Assembly (NCBI RefSeq): GCF_000423185.1
Contig: NZ_AUHM01000005.1
Coordinates: 310,001-374,000 of the forward strand
From: Inquilinus limosus DSM 16000
Lineage (GTDB): Bacteria > Pseudomonadota > Alphaproteobacteria > DSM-16000 > Inquilinaceae
Reading direction: 5' to 3'
Length of the DNA: 64,000 nucleotides
A program made the position numbers and the translations under genes. Below are positions 9,567 to 18,969 of the stretch, piece after piece. The notes under the pieces were generated by a model. The model saw nothing but the letters and a program-made list of their open reading frames with translations, did not search any database and was not told the origin of the DNA. How positions within the stretch are numbered: position 1 is the first letter of the stretch; each line of letters begins with the position of its first letter.

Positions 9567-10208
9567 GTGACGACAGCGCAAACCGGGGGCCGGCGGACGC
9601 CGGGGCGGCCGCGCAGCCGGGCGGCGGAGGAGGCGATCCTGAAGGCGGCACTGGCGCTGTTCCTGGACCATGGGGTCGAGGGGGCGAGCATCGAGCGCAT
9701 CGCCCGGCGCGCCGGGGTCGGCAAGACCACCATCTATCGCCGCTGGTCCTCCAAGGAGACGCTGCTGGCCCAGGCGGTCGGCCGGGTGCGCGAGGACGCC
9801 GAGCGCGACATGGGCGTCACCGACTTCCGCGACTTCGCCGAGATGCCGCTGGCCCCGACGTTGCGCCGGATGATGGAGGCGGGGGCCGAGCTGATGGCGA
9901 GTGCGGAGAACCGCAAGCTGCTGGCCCGGCTGATCGGCTCGGTGCAGAGCCATCCGCGGCTGATGCAGATCTATTGGGAGACCTATCTGCGGCCGCGGCG
10001 CGAGGCCTTCGGCGTGCTGCTGGAGCGGGCGAAGGCGCGCGGCGAGCTGCCGGCTTCGGCCGACACGGCCATGCTGCAGGACATGATGGGCGGCGCCATG
10101 CTGCACCGCCTGCTGATCGACCCGGCGCCGCCGACGGCGGAGGATCTGCGCGACTATCTCGCCCGTCTGATGCAGCAGCTCGGGCTGGCCGAGCCGGCCG
10201 AGAAGTAG
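9567..10208 (+). CDS. TetR/AcrR family transcriptional regulator
   Basis: 213-residue repressor. The N-terminal helix-turn-helix is clear (AALALFLDHGVEGASIERIA, then RRAGVGKTTIYRRWSSKETL); the C-terminal ligand-binding half contains the TetR_C-like stretch MMEAGAELMASAENRKLLAR. GTG at 9567 has GGAGAGG five bases upstream. An ATG two bases earlier is out of frame and followed at once by a stop. It is divergent from the three-gene ABC exporter and very likely represses it, with the exporter's substrate or a related toxic molecule as inducer (inference). Confidence 0.9.
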   Translation: MTTAQTGGRRTPGRPRSRAAEEAILKAALALFLDHGVEGASIERIARRAGVGKTTIYRRWSSKETLLAQAVGRVREDAERDMGVTDFRDFAEMPLAPTLRRMMEAGAELMASAENRKLLARLIGSVQSHPRLMQIYWETYLRPRREAFGVLLERAKARGELPASADTAMLQDMMGGAMLHRLLIDPAPPTAEDLRDYLARLMQQLGLAEPAEK

Positions 10209-10228
10209 CGGCGGTTCGATCCCACACC

Positions 10229-10312
10229 GTCATTGCGAGGAGGCGAAGCCGACGAAGCAATCCAGGGGTCGGTGCGAGCCGCTCTGGATTGCTTCGCTGC
10301 GCTCGCAATGAC
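10229..10312. repeat. Palindromic intergenic repeat (REP/RPE-like)
   Basis: An 84-bp imperfect palindrome: GTCATTGCGAG at 10229-10239 pairs with CTCGCAATGAC at 10302-10312, and GAAGCAATCCAG pairs with CTGGATTGCTTC inside. Such elements are dispersed in alphaproteobacterial genomes. It lies downstream of tetR and upstream of the SDR-led catabolic operon. Confidence 0.8.
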
Positions 10313-10440
10313 GGCGTTTGGTTCTGAGAGGGCTTCGTCACGCGGAAAAGGCAATGCAAACGCGCGTGCCATTCTCCATCCCGACAGGTCCTTGCCCACG
10401 AGATGCTTCAAGCTTAAAGTATCTCTCGTGGGAGGTCGCC

Positions 10441-11214
10441 ATGCCTGTACCGGACGGATTGACGGGTAAGCATGCACTGGTCACCGGCGGGGGCGGCGGC
10501 ATCGGCGCCGCGGTGAGCGCGGCGCTGGCGGCGCGGGGCGCCGTCGTGACCGTGCTGGGCCGCACCGAATCTCGTCTCGCCGAAGCCGTCGCCGCCGGCC
10601 GGGCCCGCGCCTATGCCGTGGCCGACGTGACCAGGCCGGACCAGCTCGACTCCGCCGTCGCGCGGCTGGCCGCGGATCACGGCCCCGTCGAGATCCTGGT
10701 CAACAATGCCGGGGCGGCGGAGAGCGCGCCCTTCGCCCGCACCGACCGGGCGCTGTGGGACCGGATGATCGATCTCAATCTCGGCGCGGTCTACGAGGCG
10801 ACCCGGCTGGTGCTGCCGGACATGGCCGAGCGCGGCTGGGGCCGGGTGATCAACATCGCCAGCATCGCCGGGCTGACCGGCTATCCCTACGTCGCCGCCT
10901 ATTGCGCCGCCAAGCACGGCGTGGTCGGGCTGACCCGGGCCCTGGCCCGCGAGGTCGCCACGAAAGGCGTCACCGTCAACGCCGTCTGCCCCGGCTACAC
11001 CGACACCGATCTGGTGCAAGGCGCCGTCGCCCGGATCGAGAGCAAGACCGGCCGCAGCCCCGACGAGATCCGGGCCGAACTGATCCGCGGCAACCCGCAG
11101 GGCCGCCTGATCCGGCCGGAGGAGGTGGCGGCCGCCGTCGCCTGGCTGGCCGGGCCGGAGGCCGCGAGCGTCAACGGCATCGCCCTGCCGGTCGCCGGCG
11201 GCGAGGTCATGTGA
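10441..11214 (+). CDS. SDR family NAD(P)-dependent oxidoreductase
   Basis: 257-residue classical short-chain dehydrogenase. Cofactor motif TGGGGGIG at residues 15-22, NNAG near 89, catalytic Ser in SIAG (141) and Tyr154/Lys158 in YCAAKHG. GGGAGG lies five bases before the ATG; upstream in-frame codons run into an intergenic repeat and are not used. It heads a co-directional operon with enoyl-CoA hydratase, acyl-CoA dehydrogenase, CoA ligase, thioesterase and RidA. In such clusters for 2-aminobenzoyl-CoA breakdown the SDR is expected to act as a 3-hydroxyacyl-CoA-type dehydrogenase (inferred from context). Confidence 0.9.
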   Translation: MPVPDGLTGKHALVTGGGGGIGAAVSAALAARGAVVTVLGRTESRLAEAVAAGRARAYAVADVTRPDQLDSAVARLAADHGPVEILVNNAGAAESAPFARTDRALWDRMIDLNLGAVYEATRLVLPDMAERGWGRVINIASIAGLTGYPYVAAYCAAKHGVVGLTRALAREVATKGVTVNAVCPGYTDTDLVQGAVARIESKTGRSPDEIRAELIRGNPQGRLIRPEEVAAAVAWLAGPEAASVNGIALPVAGGEVM

Positions 11215-11221
11215 GGCCGCA

Positions 11222-12052
11222 ATGACCCAGTTCACCATCGCCCCGCCGCTCTCCGCTTATCAGGCCGAGCACGTCCTGTGGTCGGTCGAGGGCAAGGTGG
11301 CCACCATCACCCTGAACCGGCCGGAGCGGAAGAACCCGCTGACCTTCGACAGCTATGCCGAGCTGGTGGCGCTGTTCCGGGCGCTCGCCACCGACGGTGC
11401 GATCAAGGCGGTGGTGGTGACCGGGGCCGGCGGCAATTTCTGCTCCGGCGGCGACGTGTTCGAGATCATCGGGCCGCTGCTGGACCGCGACATGGCCGGG
11501 CTGCTCGATTTCACCCGGATGACCGGCGACCTGGTCAAGGCGATGCGCGCCTGCCCGCAGCCGATCGTGGCCGCGGTCGACGGCGTCTGCGCCGGTGCCG
11601 GGGCGATCCTCGCCATGGCGTCCGATCTGCGCCTCGGCACGGCGCGCAGCCGCACCGCCTTCCTGTTCAGCCGCGTCGGCCTGGCCGGCTGCGATATGGG
11701 CGCCTGCGCGATCCTACCCCGCATCATCGGCCAGGGACGGGCGTCGGAGCTGCTCTACACCGGCCGCAGCATGGACGGGGCGGAGGCGGAGCGCTGGGGC
11801 TTCCTCAACCGGCTGGTCGAGCCGGAGGCGCTGCTGGAGGAGGCCATGGCGCTGGCGCGGTCGCTGGCCGACGGCCCGACCTTCGCCCACGCCATGACCA
11901 AGCGGATGCTGCACCAGGAATGGGACATGGGCGTCGACCAGGCGATCGAGGCCGAGGCCCAGGCCCAGGCGGTGTGCATGCAGACCCGTGACTTCCGCCG
12001 CGCCTACGAGGCCTTCGCCGCCAAGACCAGGCCGGTGTTCGAGGGGAATTAG
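11222..12052 (+). CDS. Enoyl-CoA hydratase/isomerase family protein
   Basis: 276-residue crotonase-fold enzyme. The oxyanion-hole segments are [12 protein letters not shown] and [19 protein letters not shown]; a C-terminal helical part follows ([20 protein letters not shown]). It starts 7 bases after the SDR stop and ends 2 bases before the acyl-CoA dehydrogenase ATG. In aminobenzoyl-CoA clusters the crotonase hydrates or hydrolytically opens the dearomatised ring CoA ester; that role is inferred from the neighbours and not provable from motifs. Confidence 0.92.
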   Translation: MTQFTIAPPLSAYQAEHVLWSVEGKVATITLNRPERKNPLTFDSYAELVALFRALATDGAIKAVVVTGAGGNFCSGGDVFEIIGPLLDRDMAGLLDFTRMTGDLVKAMRACPQPIVAAVDGVCAGAGAILAMASDLRLGTARSRTAFLFSRVGLAGCDMGACAILPRIIGQGRASELLYTGRSMDGAEAERWGFLNRLVEPEALLEEAMALARSLADGPTFAHAMTKRMLHQEWDMGVDQAIEAEAQAQAVCMQTRDFRRAYEAFAAKTRPVFEGN

Positions 12053-12054
12053 CG

Positions 12055-13224
12055 ATGCCCGACCGCAGCTTCCTCGACTGGCCCTTCTTCGAGGACCGCC
12101 ACCGGGAATTGGCGGCGGCGCTCGACGACTGGGCCGGGCGGACGCTGCCGGGGCTGGTCGACCATCACGACGTCGACGGCTCCTGCCGCCGCCTGGTCGC
12201 GGCGCTGGGCCAGGCCGGCTGGCTGCGCCACGCGGTCCCGGCCAGCCATGGCGGCGCGTCGGAGCGGCTGGACGTCCGCAGCCTATGCCTGGTCCGCGAG
12301 ATCCTGGCCCGGCACGACGGGCTGGCCGATTTCGCCTTCGCCATGCAGGGGCTGGGCACCGGCCCGGTGACCCTGTTCGGCACGGACGCCCTGAAGGACC
12401 GGATCCTGCCGCCGGTGCGCGACGGCCGCGCCATCGCCGCCTTCGCCCTGTCCGAGCCCGAGGCCGGATCCGATGTCGCCGCCACGAGCACGACGGCAGT
12501 GCCGGACGGGCCGGATGCGGTGCGGATCGACGGGGTGAAGACCTTCATCTCCAATGGCGGCATCGCCGACCACTATGTCGTCTTCGCCCGCACCGGCGAG
12601 GCGCCGGGCGCCCGCGGCCTTTCCGCCTTCCTGGTGCCGGCCGACGCACCCGGGCTGACGGTGGCGGAGCGGATCGAGGTGATCGCGCCGCACCCGCTGG
12701 CCACGCTGCGCTTCGAGGGCTGCCGGGTGCCGCTCGAGAACCGCATCGGCGGGGCGGGGGAGGGGTTCAAGGTCGCGATGGCGACCTTGGACGTGTTCCG
12801 CTCCACCGTCGGCGCCGCGGCGCTGGGCTTCGCCCGCCGGGCGCTGGACGAGGCGCTGGGCCGGGCCCGCGATCGGAAGATGTTCGGCGGGTCGCTGGGC
12901 GACCTGCAGCTCAGCCAAGCGGCGCTGGCCGAGATGGCGACCGAGATCGACGCCAGCGCGCTCCTGATCTATCGCGCCGCCTGGGCCAAGGACCGCGGCG
13001 CCGCGCGGGTCACCCGCGAGGCGGCGATGGCCAAGCTGCATGCGACCGAGGCGGCGCAGCGCGTGATCGACCGTGCCGTGCAGCTGTTCGGCGGCCTCGG
13101 CGTCACCCGCGGCGTCAAGGTCGAGGAGCTGTATCGCGAGATCCGGGCGCTCCGCATCTACGAGGGCGCCACCGAAGTCCAGAAGATCGTCATCGCCCGC
13201 CAGCTGCTGGCGGAAACCGAATGA
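12055..13224 (+). CDS. Acyl-CoA dehydrogenase family protein
   Basis: 389-residue flavoprotein with the three-domain acyl-CoA dehydrogenase layout. It contains [20 protein letters not shown] (substrate/FAD segment), [37 protein letters not shown] and the C-terminal [38 protein letters not shown] carries the Glu position used as catalytic base in many family members. It is tightly packed in the operon and predicted to desaturate a ring-derived CoA ester. Confidence 0.92.
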   Translation: MPDRSFLDWPFFEDRHRELAAALDDWAGRTLPGLVDHHDVDGSCRRLVAALGQAGWLRHAVPASHGGASERLDVRSLCLVREILARHDGLADFAFAMQGLGTGPVTLFGTDALKDRILPPVRDGRAIAAFALSEPEAGSDVAATSTTAVPDGPDAVRIDGVKTFISNGGIADHYVVFARTGEAPGARGLSAFLVPADAPGLTVAERIEVIAPHPLATLRFEGCRVPLENRIGGAGEGFKVAMATLDVFRSTVGAAALGFARRALDEALGRARDRKMFGGSLGDLQLSQAALAEMATEIDASALLIYRAAWAKDRGAARVTREAAMAKLHATEAAQRVIDRAVQLFGGLGVTRGVKVEELYREIRALRIYEGATEVQKIVIARQLLAETE

Positions 13225-13249
13225 CGGCGCAAGAAACGGGAGAGGCGAG

Positions 13250-14888
13250 ATGGAGACGAAGAGCGCGCATGTCGACAGCTTCGCCCGCGACAACCTGCCG
13301 CCGCGGGACCAGTGGCCGGAATTCCGCTTCACCCTGCCGGCGCTGCAGTATCCGCCGCGGCTGAACTGCGTCGCCGAGCTGCTGGACCGGCACGTCGCCG
13401 AAGGCCGCGGCGGCCGGCCCTGCCTGATCGCGCCGGGCGTCGAATGGTCCTATGCCGAGCTGCTCGACCGGGTGAACCGCATCGCCCGGGTGCTGGTGCG
13501 GGACGCGGGACTGGTGCCGGGGAACCGGGTGCTGCTGCGCTCGGCCAACAACCCGATGATGGTCGCCTGCTACCTGGCCGCGCTGAAGGCTGGGGCGGTG
13601 GTGGTCGCGACCATGCCGCTGCTGCGGCCGAAGGAGCTGGCCTTCATGATCGAGAAGGCCCAAGTGCGCCTCGCCATCTGCGACGCCCGGCTGCTGCCGG
13701 ACCTGGAGGCGGCGCGGGCCCAGGCGCCGGCGCTCGAGCACATCCTGACCTTCGGCGGCGGGACCGAGGCCGATCTCGAGGCCCGCATGGCGACGGTTCC
13801 GGCCGAGTTCGCTCCGGTCGACACGGCGGCGGAGGACATCTGCCTGATCGGCTTCACCTCGGGCACCACCGGGGTGCCGAAGGGGACGATGCACAATCAC
13901 CGCGACATTCTGGCGATCTGCGACGCCTATTCCGGCCAGGTGCTGCAACCGAACGAGTCCGACCGCTTCATCGGCAGCCCGCCGCTGGCCTTCACCTTCG
14001 GGCTCGGCGGCCTGGTGCTGTTCCCGATGCGGGCCGGCGCCTCCTCGGTGCTGCTGGAGCGGGCGTCGCCGCCGGATCTGCTCGAAGGCATCGAGCGCTT
14101 CCGCCCGACCATCTGCTTCACCGCGCCCACCGCCTACCGCGCCATGCTGGCGCAGAAGCCGGGGCGCGACCTGTCCAGCCTGCGCCGCTGCGTCTCGGCC
14201 GGCGAGGCGCTGCCGGCCGCCACCTTCGAGGCCTGGCGCGACGCCACCGGCATCGAGATCACCGAAGGCATCGGCGCCACCGAGATGCTGCACATCTTCA
14301 TCGCCTCCCGCCCCGGCGCGGTGCGGCCGGGCGCGACGGGCACCGTGGTGCCGGGCTACGAGGCCAGGATCGTCGACGCCGATTTCAACGAGCTGCCGGA
14401 CGGCGAGGCCGGGTTCCTGGCGGTGCGCGGCCCGACCGGCTGCCGCTATCTCGCCGACGACCGCCAGCGCGTCTATGTCCGCAACGGCTGGAACGTCACC
14501 GGCGATACCTATCGCCGCGATGCCGACGGCTATTTCTGGTCAGGCGCGGTCGGACGACATGATCGTCTCCTCCGGCTACAACATCGCCGGGCCGGAGGTG
14601 GAGAACGCGCTTCTGACCCACCCGGCGGTGCAGGAATGCGGCGTGGTCGGCGCGCCGGACCCGGACCGTGGCCAGGTCGTGAAGGCCTATGTCGTGCTGA
14701 AGCCCGGCGTCCCGGCCTCGGCCGAGACGCGCAAGGCCCTGCAGGACCATGTGAAGGCCGAGATCGCGCCCTACAAGTACCCGCGGGCGATCGAGTTCCT
14801 CGACCGGCTGCCGCGCACCGAGACCGGCAAGCTGCAGCGCTTCCAGCTGCGCCGCATGGCCGCCGAAACCGAGGCGAAAGCATCGTGA
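13250..14888 (+). pseudogene. 2-aminobenzoate/benzoate-CoA ligase, disrupted by a 2-base frameshift
   Basis: AMP-forming aryl-CoA ligase, about 546 residues if repaired. The first frame (13250 onward, METKSAHVDSFARDNLPPRD) carries the P-loop GFTSGTTGVPKGTMHNH, a GIGATEML adenylation motif and runs to DADGYFW at 14539. The family continuation QARSDDMIVSSGYNIAGPEV begins at CAG 14541 in another frame and ends with the lysine motif RTETGKLQRFQLRR. Two bases are missing around 14540 (TGG T CAG where TGG TAT CAG would fit). The first frame stays open and runs on into the thioesterase frame, so translation would give a chimera lacking the C-terminal domain. Real mutation or sequencing error cannot be told apart here. 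A GGAGAGG site precedes the ATG. Confidence 0.88.
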
Positions 14889-15361
14889 CTGCAACCCGCC
14901 CCGCCCGTGCCCCGGCGATCGCCGCTGCCGACCTGCCCGCTGCAGCCTTCACCGCGGCGCAGCCGATCCGGTTCGAGCATTGCGACCCGGCCGGCATCGT
15001 CTTCTTCGCCCGCACTTTCGGCATGATGCAGATCGCGGTGGAGGACTGGTTCGTCGCCGGGCTCGGCCTCGACTACCACGGCATCATCCGCGACCGGCGC
15101 GTCGGGCTCGGCTACGTCCGGGCCGAATGCGACTATCTGAAGCCGCTGCGGATGGGCGACCGGCTCGATCTCACCGTGCTGGTCGAGGCAATGGGCCGCA
15201 GCTCGATCGGCCTCGTCCTCCACGGACATCGCGACGGCGAGCCGGTGCTGGCCGGGCGGCTGGTGCTGGTGACGACGGATCTCGACGAGGCGGCGGCGAT
15301 CCCGATCCCGGCGGACATCCGGGAAGCGGTGGAATCCTATCAGCGGAGATGCGCGACGTGA
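14885..15361 (+). CDS. Acyl-CoA thioesterase, 4-hydroxybenzoyl-CoA type
   Basis: 158-residue hotdog-fold thioesterase. The motif HCDPAGIVFFARTFGMMQIA, with the catalytic Asp followed by GIVF, is the 4-HBT signature; VGLGYVRAECDYLKPLRMGD follows. The start is a GTG whose last bases overlap the ligase stop (GTGA), so translation depends on ribosomes ending the ligase in its original C-terminal frame; the upstream frameshift would disturb this coupling. Likely releases CoA from aromatic or dead-end CoA esters of the pathway. Confidence 0.9.
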   Translation: MTATRPARAPAIAAADLPAAAFTAAQPIRFEHCDPAGIVFFARTFGMMQIAVEDWFVAGLGLDYHGIIRDRRVGLGYVRAECDYLKPLRMGDRLDLTVLVEAMGRSSIGLVLHGHRDGEPVLAGRLVLVTTDLDEAAAIPIPADIREAVESYQRRCAT

Positions 15362-15798
15362 CGATGATCGGTCGACCGGACGGCGCCGGGCGGGCAGGAA
15401 CAGGCGGCCTGGTGACGCTGCAGCCGGAGGGCTGGCCGGCGCCGAAGGGCTATGCCAACGGCGTGATGGGGCGCGGGCCCGTGGTCTTCGTCGGCGGCCA
15501 GATCGGCTGGGACGCGGAGGGCCGCTTTGCCGACGGTCTGGTCGAACAGGTGGCGCAGGCGCTGCGCAACATCCTGGCGGTGCTGGCCGAGGCCGGGGCG
15601 GGGCCGCAGCACATCGCCCGGCTGACCTGGTACGTCACCGACATGGAGGCCTACCGCGCCAGCCTGAAGCCGCTCGGCCGCGCCTATCGCGAGGTGATGG
15701 GCGCGCATTACCCCGCCATGGCGGTGATGCGGGTGGTCGAGCTGGTCGAGCCGGCGGCGCTGGTCGAGATCGAGGCCACCGCCGTGCTGCCGGAGTGA
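15358..15798 (+). CDS. RidA (YjgF/YER057c/UK114) family protein
   Basis: 146-residue RidA-fold protein: GYANGVMGRGPVVFVGGQIG, then FADGLVEQVAQALRNILAVL and ALVEIEATAVLPE with the final Glu typical of the trimeric active site. The Arg of the deaminase motif is replaced in part (MRVVELVEPAALVEIE), so imine hydrolysis is likely but not certain. I start at GTG 15358, which overlaps the thioesterase stop (GTGA) and has GGAG 9 bases upstream; ATG 15349 and ATG 15364 are alternatives. In aminobenzoyl-CoA clusters RidA proteins are expected to help remove the amino group as an imine. Confidence 0.87.
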   Translation: MTMIGRPDGAGRAGTGGLVTLQPEGWPAPKGYANGVMGRGPVVFVGGQIGWDAEGRFADGLVEQVAQALRNILAVLAEAGAGPQHIARLTWYVTDMEAYRASLKPLGRAYREVMGAHYPAMAVMRVVELVEPAALVEIEATAVLPE

Positions 15799-15831
15799 CG
15801 CGGATGATTGCCTCTCCCGCTTTCTCCTTCT

Positions 15832-15921
15832 TGTCATTGCCGGGCTTGCCCCGGCAATCCAGGGGCAGCCAGAGCGGCTCTTCGTGGCCCCTGGATGCCC
15901 GGGTCAAGCCCGGGCATGACA
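15832..15921. repeat. Palindromic intergenic repeat (REP/RPE-like)
   Basis: A 90-bp palindrome between RidA and the hydrolase. TGTCATTGCCGGGCTTG pairs loosely and CCAGGGGC pairs with GCCCCTGG; the far arm is CCCGGGTCAAGCCCGGGCA followed by TGACA. Core GTCATTGC and CAATCCAG elements are shared with the repeat at 10229-10312, showing a family. An A-run (AGTAAAAAAT) follows. Confidence 0.8.
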
Positions 15922-15952
15922 GTAAAAAATTGCTTGTGGCGGATAGGCGGCG

Positions 15953-16795
15953 ATGATCACCCTCCGCTACGACGACCCGGACTGGTGCGAGCGGGAGTAC
16001 AACCCGCGGGTCACCGTCCCCGACCTGCCGGGCGTCTTCGGCCGCTGGCTCGACACCGCCGCGGCCGCCAGGGAGCGGCTGCCGCATCAGGCCGGCATCG
16101 CCTATGGCGCGGACCCGCGCGAGACGCTGGACCTGTTCCGCGCCGACCGGCCGCGCGGCGCCGTGGTGTTCATCCATGGCGGCTACTGGCGGGCCTCGTC
16201 CAAGGACGAGGTGTCCTGGGCCGCGGCGGCGCTGGTGCCGGCCGGCTTCACCACGCTGGTGCTGAACTATCCGCTGTGCCCGCAAGTGACGATCGCCGGC
16301 ATCGCGGACTGCTGCCGCCGCGCCGTCGCCTTCGCCTGGGCGAACCTGCTGGACGAAGCCGAGCGGCGATGCCTGATCGCCAGCGGCCATTCCGCCGGCG
16401 GCTACCTGACCGCTTCGATGCTGGCGACGGACTGGGCGGTGCGCGGCCTTCCGGCGGCGCCCTTCGCCGGCGGCGTCTCGATTTCCGGCGTGTTCGACCT
16501 GCGGCCGCTGCTGCGCACCAGCATGAACGAGCTGATCCGCCTGACGCCCGAGCAGGCGCAGGCCTGGAGCCTGCACGAGGTGCCGGAGCCGCGGCCGGGC
16601 GCGCCGCTGGAGCTGCTGGTCGGCGGCGACGAGACGGCAGAGTTCCACCGCCAGTCGGCGCTGATGGCGGCGGCCTGGCCGACCCTCACCCGCACGCCGG
16701 TCCCGGTCCCCGGCCGGCACCATTTCGACGTGGTGGAGGAGATCGGCCGTCCCGGCACCCCGGTGTTCGACGCGGTGCTGCGGCTGGCGCGGTGA
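15953..16795 (+). CDS. Alpha/beta hydrolase, kynurenine formamidase-like
   Basis: 280-residue alpha/beta hydrolase. HGGYW at residues 75-79 is the oxyanion motif of the arylformamidase group; nucleophile Ser147 sits in GHSAGG, the acid is probably Asp226 (GGDE) and the base His256 or 257 (PGRHHFD). NYPLCPQVTIAGI also matches kynurenine formamidases, which convert N-formylkynurenine to kynurenine. Kynurenine leads to anthranilate, the expected substrate of the adjacent CoA pathway, so context supports the call. No kynureninase or tryptophan dioxygenase gene is in the window. Confidence 0.8.
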   Translation: MITLRYDDPDWCEREYNPRVTVPDLPGVFGRWLDTAAAARERLPHQAGIAYGADPRETLDLFRADRPRGAVVFIHGGYWRASSKDEVSWAAAALVPAGFTTLVLNYPLCPQVTIAGIADCCRRAVAFAWANLLDEAERRCLIASGHSAGGYLTASMLATDWAVRGLPAAPFAGGVSISGVFDLRPLLRTSMNELIRLTPEQAQAWSLHEVPEPRPGAPLELLVGGDETAEFHRQSALMAAAWPTLTRTPVPVPGRHHFDVVEEIGRPGTPVFDAVLRLAR

Positions 16796-16808
16796 CGGGC
16801 CGGCCGGC

Positions 16809-17855
16809 TCAACCGCCCGGCGGCGGGACGCGGCGGCCGAGCACCCCTTCGACATAGAGCTTGGCCACCAGCGCGTAGAGCAGCACCGTCAGCGGCGTGG
16901 CGAGGAGCACGCCCAGCGGGCCGAACACCACCCCCATGGCGACGATCGAGAACAGCGTCAGCGCCATCGGCAGCGAGACCAGCCGGCGCTCGATCAGCGG
17001 CGTCACCAGGTTGCCCTCGATCTGCTGGATCGCCAGGAACAGGATCAGGACCCAGAGCATGGTCGCGGGGCCCAGGGCGGAGGCGACGAGCAGGGCGAGG
17101 ACGGCGCCGGCGATCGGGCCGACGAAGGGCACGAACTCGGCGAGTCCGGCGATGAGGCCGAGCGCCGCGGCCGAGGGAACGCCCAGCAGCCCCAGCCCCA
17201 GCCCGGACAGGGTGCCGATCATCGCCATCGCCAGGACCTGCCCCTTCAGCCATTGGCGGAGGGCGGCGCCGCAATGGTCCAGCACCGCCTCCGCCCGAGC
17301 CCGTCCCCGACGTGGCAGCAGGTGGAGCAGACCCCGGCGGTAGAGGCTCGGCTCCACCGCCAGATACACACCGCCGACCACCACGAGCACCATGGCGGCA
17401 ACGAAGCTGGCCAGAGCCATCGTGGCGCCGCGGACATTGCGCAGCACGCCGCCCGCGATGTCCGACGGTTCGAAATCCTCGATCAGGCGCACCAGGGCAA
17501 GCCCCCAGCGATGGTCCTCGAGCAGGTCCCGCGTCCGCGCCCAGGCATCGGGGACCATCCGGGTCAGGTGATCGAACTGGCCGGCGATCTCCGCGCCGAA
17601 CAGCCACAAGCTGCCGATGGCGGCCAGCAGGATCAGGCCGATGGCGGCGCCCAGCCCGACGGCGATCGGGGCGCCCGTCCGCCGTGCGATCCAGTCCGCC
17701 AGCCCGCGCAGCAGCAGGGCCAGGAGGACCGAGGCGAAGACCAGGAGGAGGATGTCCGCGATCCGCCAGACCAGCAGCACGAGGGCGACGACGGAGACGG
17801 CGCTGAGGGTGGCGACGGCGGCGCGAAGGGCGATGCCCGCCACATCGGGCGGCAT
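16809..17855 (-). CDS. AI-2E family transporter (PerM/YdiK family)
   Basis: 348-residue polytopic membrane protein. N-terminal paired helices (VVALVLLVWRIADILLLVFA and SVLLALLLRGLADWIARRTG), a middle periplasmic helical part, then the family's conserved C-terminal block with GLAEFVPFVGPIAGAVLALL, IQQIEGNLVTPLI and FGPLGVLLATPLTVLLYALV. Family members have been linked to autoinducer-2 export or ion/proton antiport; the role here is unknown. It is convergent with the formamidase-like gene, 13 bases apart. Confidence 0.92.
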   Translation of the reverse strand: MPPDVAGIALRAAVATLSAVSVVALVLLVWRIADILLLVFASVLLALLLRGLADWIARRTGAPIAVGLGAAIGLILLAAIGSLWLFGAEIAGQFDHLTRMVPDAWARTRDLLEDHRWGLALVRLIEDFEPSDIAGGVLRNVRGATMALASFVAAMVLVVVGGVYLAVEPSLYRRGLLHLLPRRGRARAEAVLDHCGAALRQWLKGQVLAMAMIGTLSGLGLGLLGVPSAAALGLIAGLAEFVPFVGPIAGAVLALLVASALGPATMLWVLILFLAIQQIEGNLVTPLIERRLVSLPMALTLFSIVAMGVVFGPLGVLLATPLTVLLYALVAKLYVEGVLGRRVPPPGG

Positions 17856-17939
17856 GGCGATGCACTTCCTGCATGCGGAGACGCAGATCCTGCCTGAGCA
17901 ACGGCGCGGCGGACGGAACGTTCCGCCGGGCTCTCCCGG

Positions 17940-18395
17940 TCATGTCAGGAAACGGTCCTCCTGACCCGGCGCCGGCACCATGCAGGCGTCGCGCCGGCCG
18001 AACAGGCGGAAGCGGTTGCGCGCCAGCAGGCCGTACAGCCGTTCGCGCCAGGCGAAAGGCAGAAGTCGCAGCGCCGCCGCCAGCGACCATGGGAAGCCGA
18101 GCCCCAGCGCGGTCCGGATCACGCTCTCGGATCTGAACCATGCGATGCCGTCGGCCAGCAGGATGTTGGTCTCGTAATCTTCGGGGTCGAGGCCGTAATG
18201 GATGTAGAGCGCTCGCCCGGTCGGCGACTGCGCGGGCAGCAGCCGGAACCGCTTCGCCCGGTCGTGCCGCAGGATGAAGCGGGCCCAGCCGGAACACAGC
18301 ACGCAGAGACCGTCGAAGATGATGACCGGCCGGTCGTCCGGAAAGCGCGGTACCGCCGGATCCTGCCGCCAGCTATAGGGTTCCCGCTCGATCAT
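17940..18395 (-). CDS. DCC family thiol-disulfide oxidoreductase-like protein (DUF393)
   Basis: 151-residue protein of the DCC family, named for the Asp-Cys-Cys pattern: IIFDGLCVLCSGWARFILRH contains DGxCxxC. The middle part FRLLPAQSPTGRALYIHYGL and the later AWFRSESVIRTALGLGFPW are family-typical. I start at ATG 18395 (MIEREPYSW); longer starts add a low-complexity basic stretch. Biochemical function is poorly known in the family; a redox role through the Cys pair is inferred. Confidence 0.85.
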   Translation of the reverse strand: MIEREPYSWRQDPAVPRFPDDRPVIIFDGLCVLCSGWARFILRHDRAKRFRLLPAQSPTGRALYIHYGLDPEDYETNILLADGIAWFRSESVIRTALGLGFPWSLAAALRLLPFAWRERLYGLLARNRFRLFGRRDACMVPAPGQEDRFLT

Positions 18396-18501
18396 CCCGT
18401 TCCGGCCCGTCTCGTCGCCGCCGGACGGAGAGCCTAGGGCATCGGCGGAACCGGCGCCACGGCGCCGGGGCTGCCGCGGATTGGCAAGGCTTCGAAGATT
18501 A

Positions 18502-18855
18502 TCAGCGAAGCAGGTCGCCACCCAGATAGCGGGGAACGGGATAGGCAATCCCATCGGTGCCCTCGGATTCGATACCGACATCCGCATGTTCCCAGAACAG
18601 GGCTCGTAGCGAGTCTCGATCCGGGATCGGATTGGGGCCTGCGAGTTCCGCGAACGCTTCCTCCGGCAGGAAAACGGCATATCCGATCACCAGGTACCGG
18701 TCAGACAGGCCGACCCGCCGGGCTGCGGCTCGGATCTGATCCGATGTGAAGCTCTCGCCGCTGCCGTAGTCCTTCTGCAACTGCGGCCAGGCTTCTCGGG
18801 CCCAACGCCGGGCGGCGGAGCGCAGCCGGACAGACTGGAAGAAGTGCCAGAACAT
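18502..18855 (-). CDS. Small hypothetical protein
   Basis: 117 residues, MFWHFFQSVRLRSAARRWAR at the N terminus, mixed helical with a basic start and acidic end, no signal peptide or membrane helix. The pattern (aromatic-rich start, YGSGESFTSDQIRAAARRVG, YAVFLPEEAF) recalls DUF6559-type small proteins, but I cannot confirm that. It is divergent from the DinB gene and co-directional with the DCC gene. Confidence 0.55.
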   Translation of the reverse strand: MFWHFFQSVRLRSAARRWAREAWPQLQKDYGSGESFTSDQIRAAARRVGLSDRYLVIGYAVFLPEEAFAELAGPNPIPDRDSLRALFWEHADVGIESEGTDGIAYPVPRYLGGDLLR

Positions 18856-18969
18856 GTCAGTATTCTCTCAGATCCCGGCAGGCGAGGCGAGGGCGTCCGC
18901 TCAGAAGCCTCCAGTCGGTACCTGGAAAGCCGCGAAGACTTTCCGGCAATGAAGGACAGGGAGGACCGC

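Noticed and set aside
7329-10208. 959-codon frame reading into tetR from far upstream
   Set aside because: Only the part after GTG 9567 has homology; the rest is antisense to the exporter genes.
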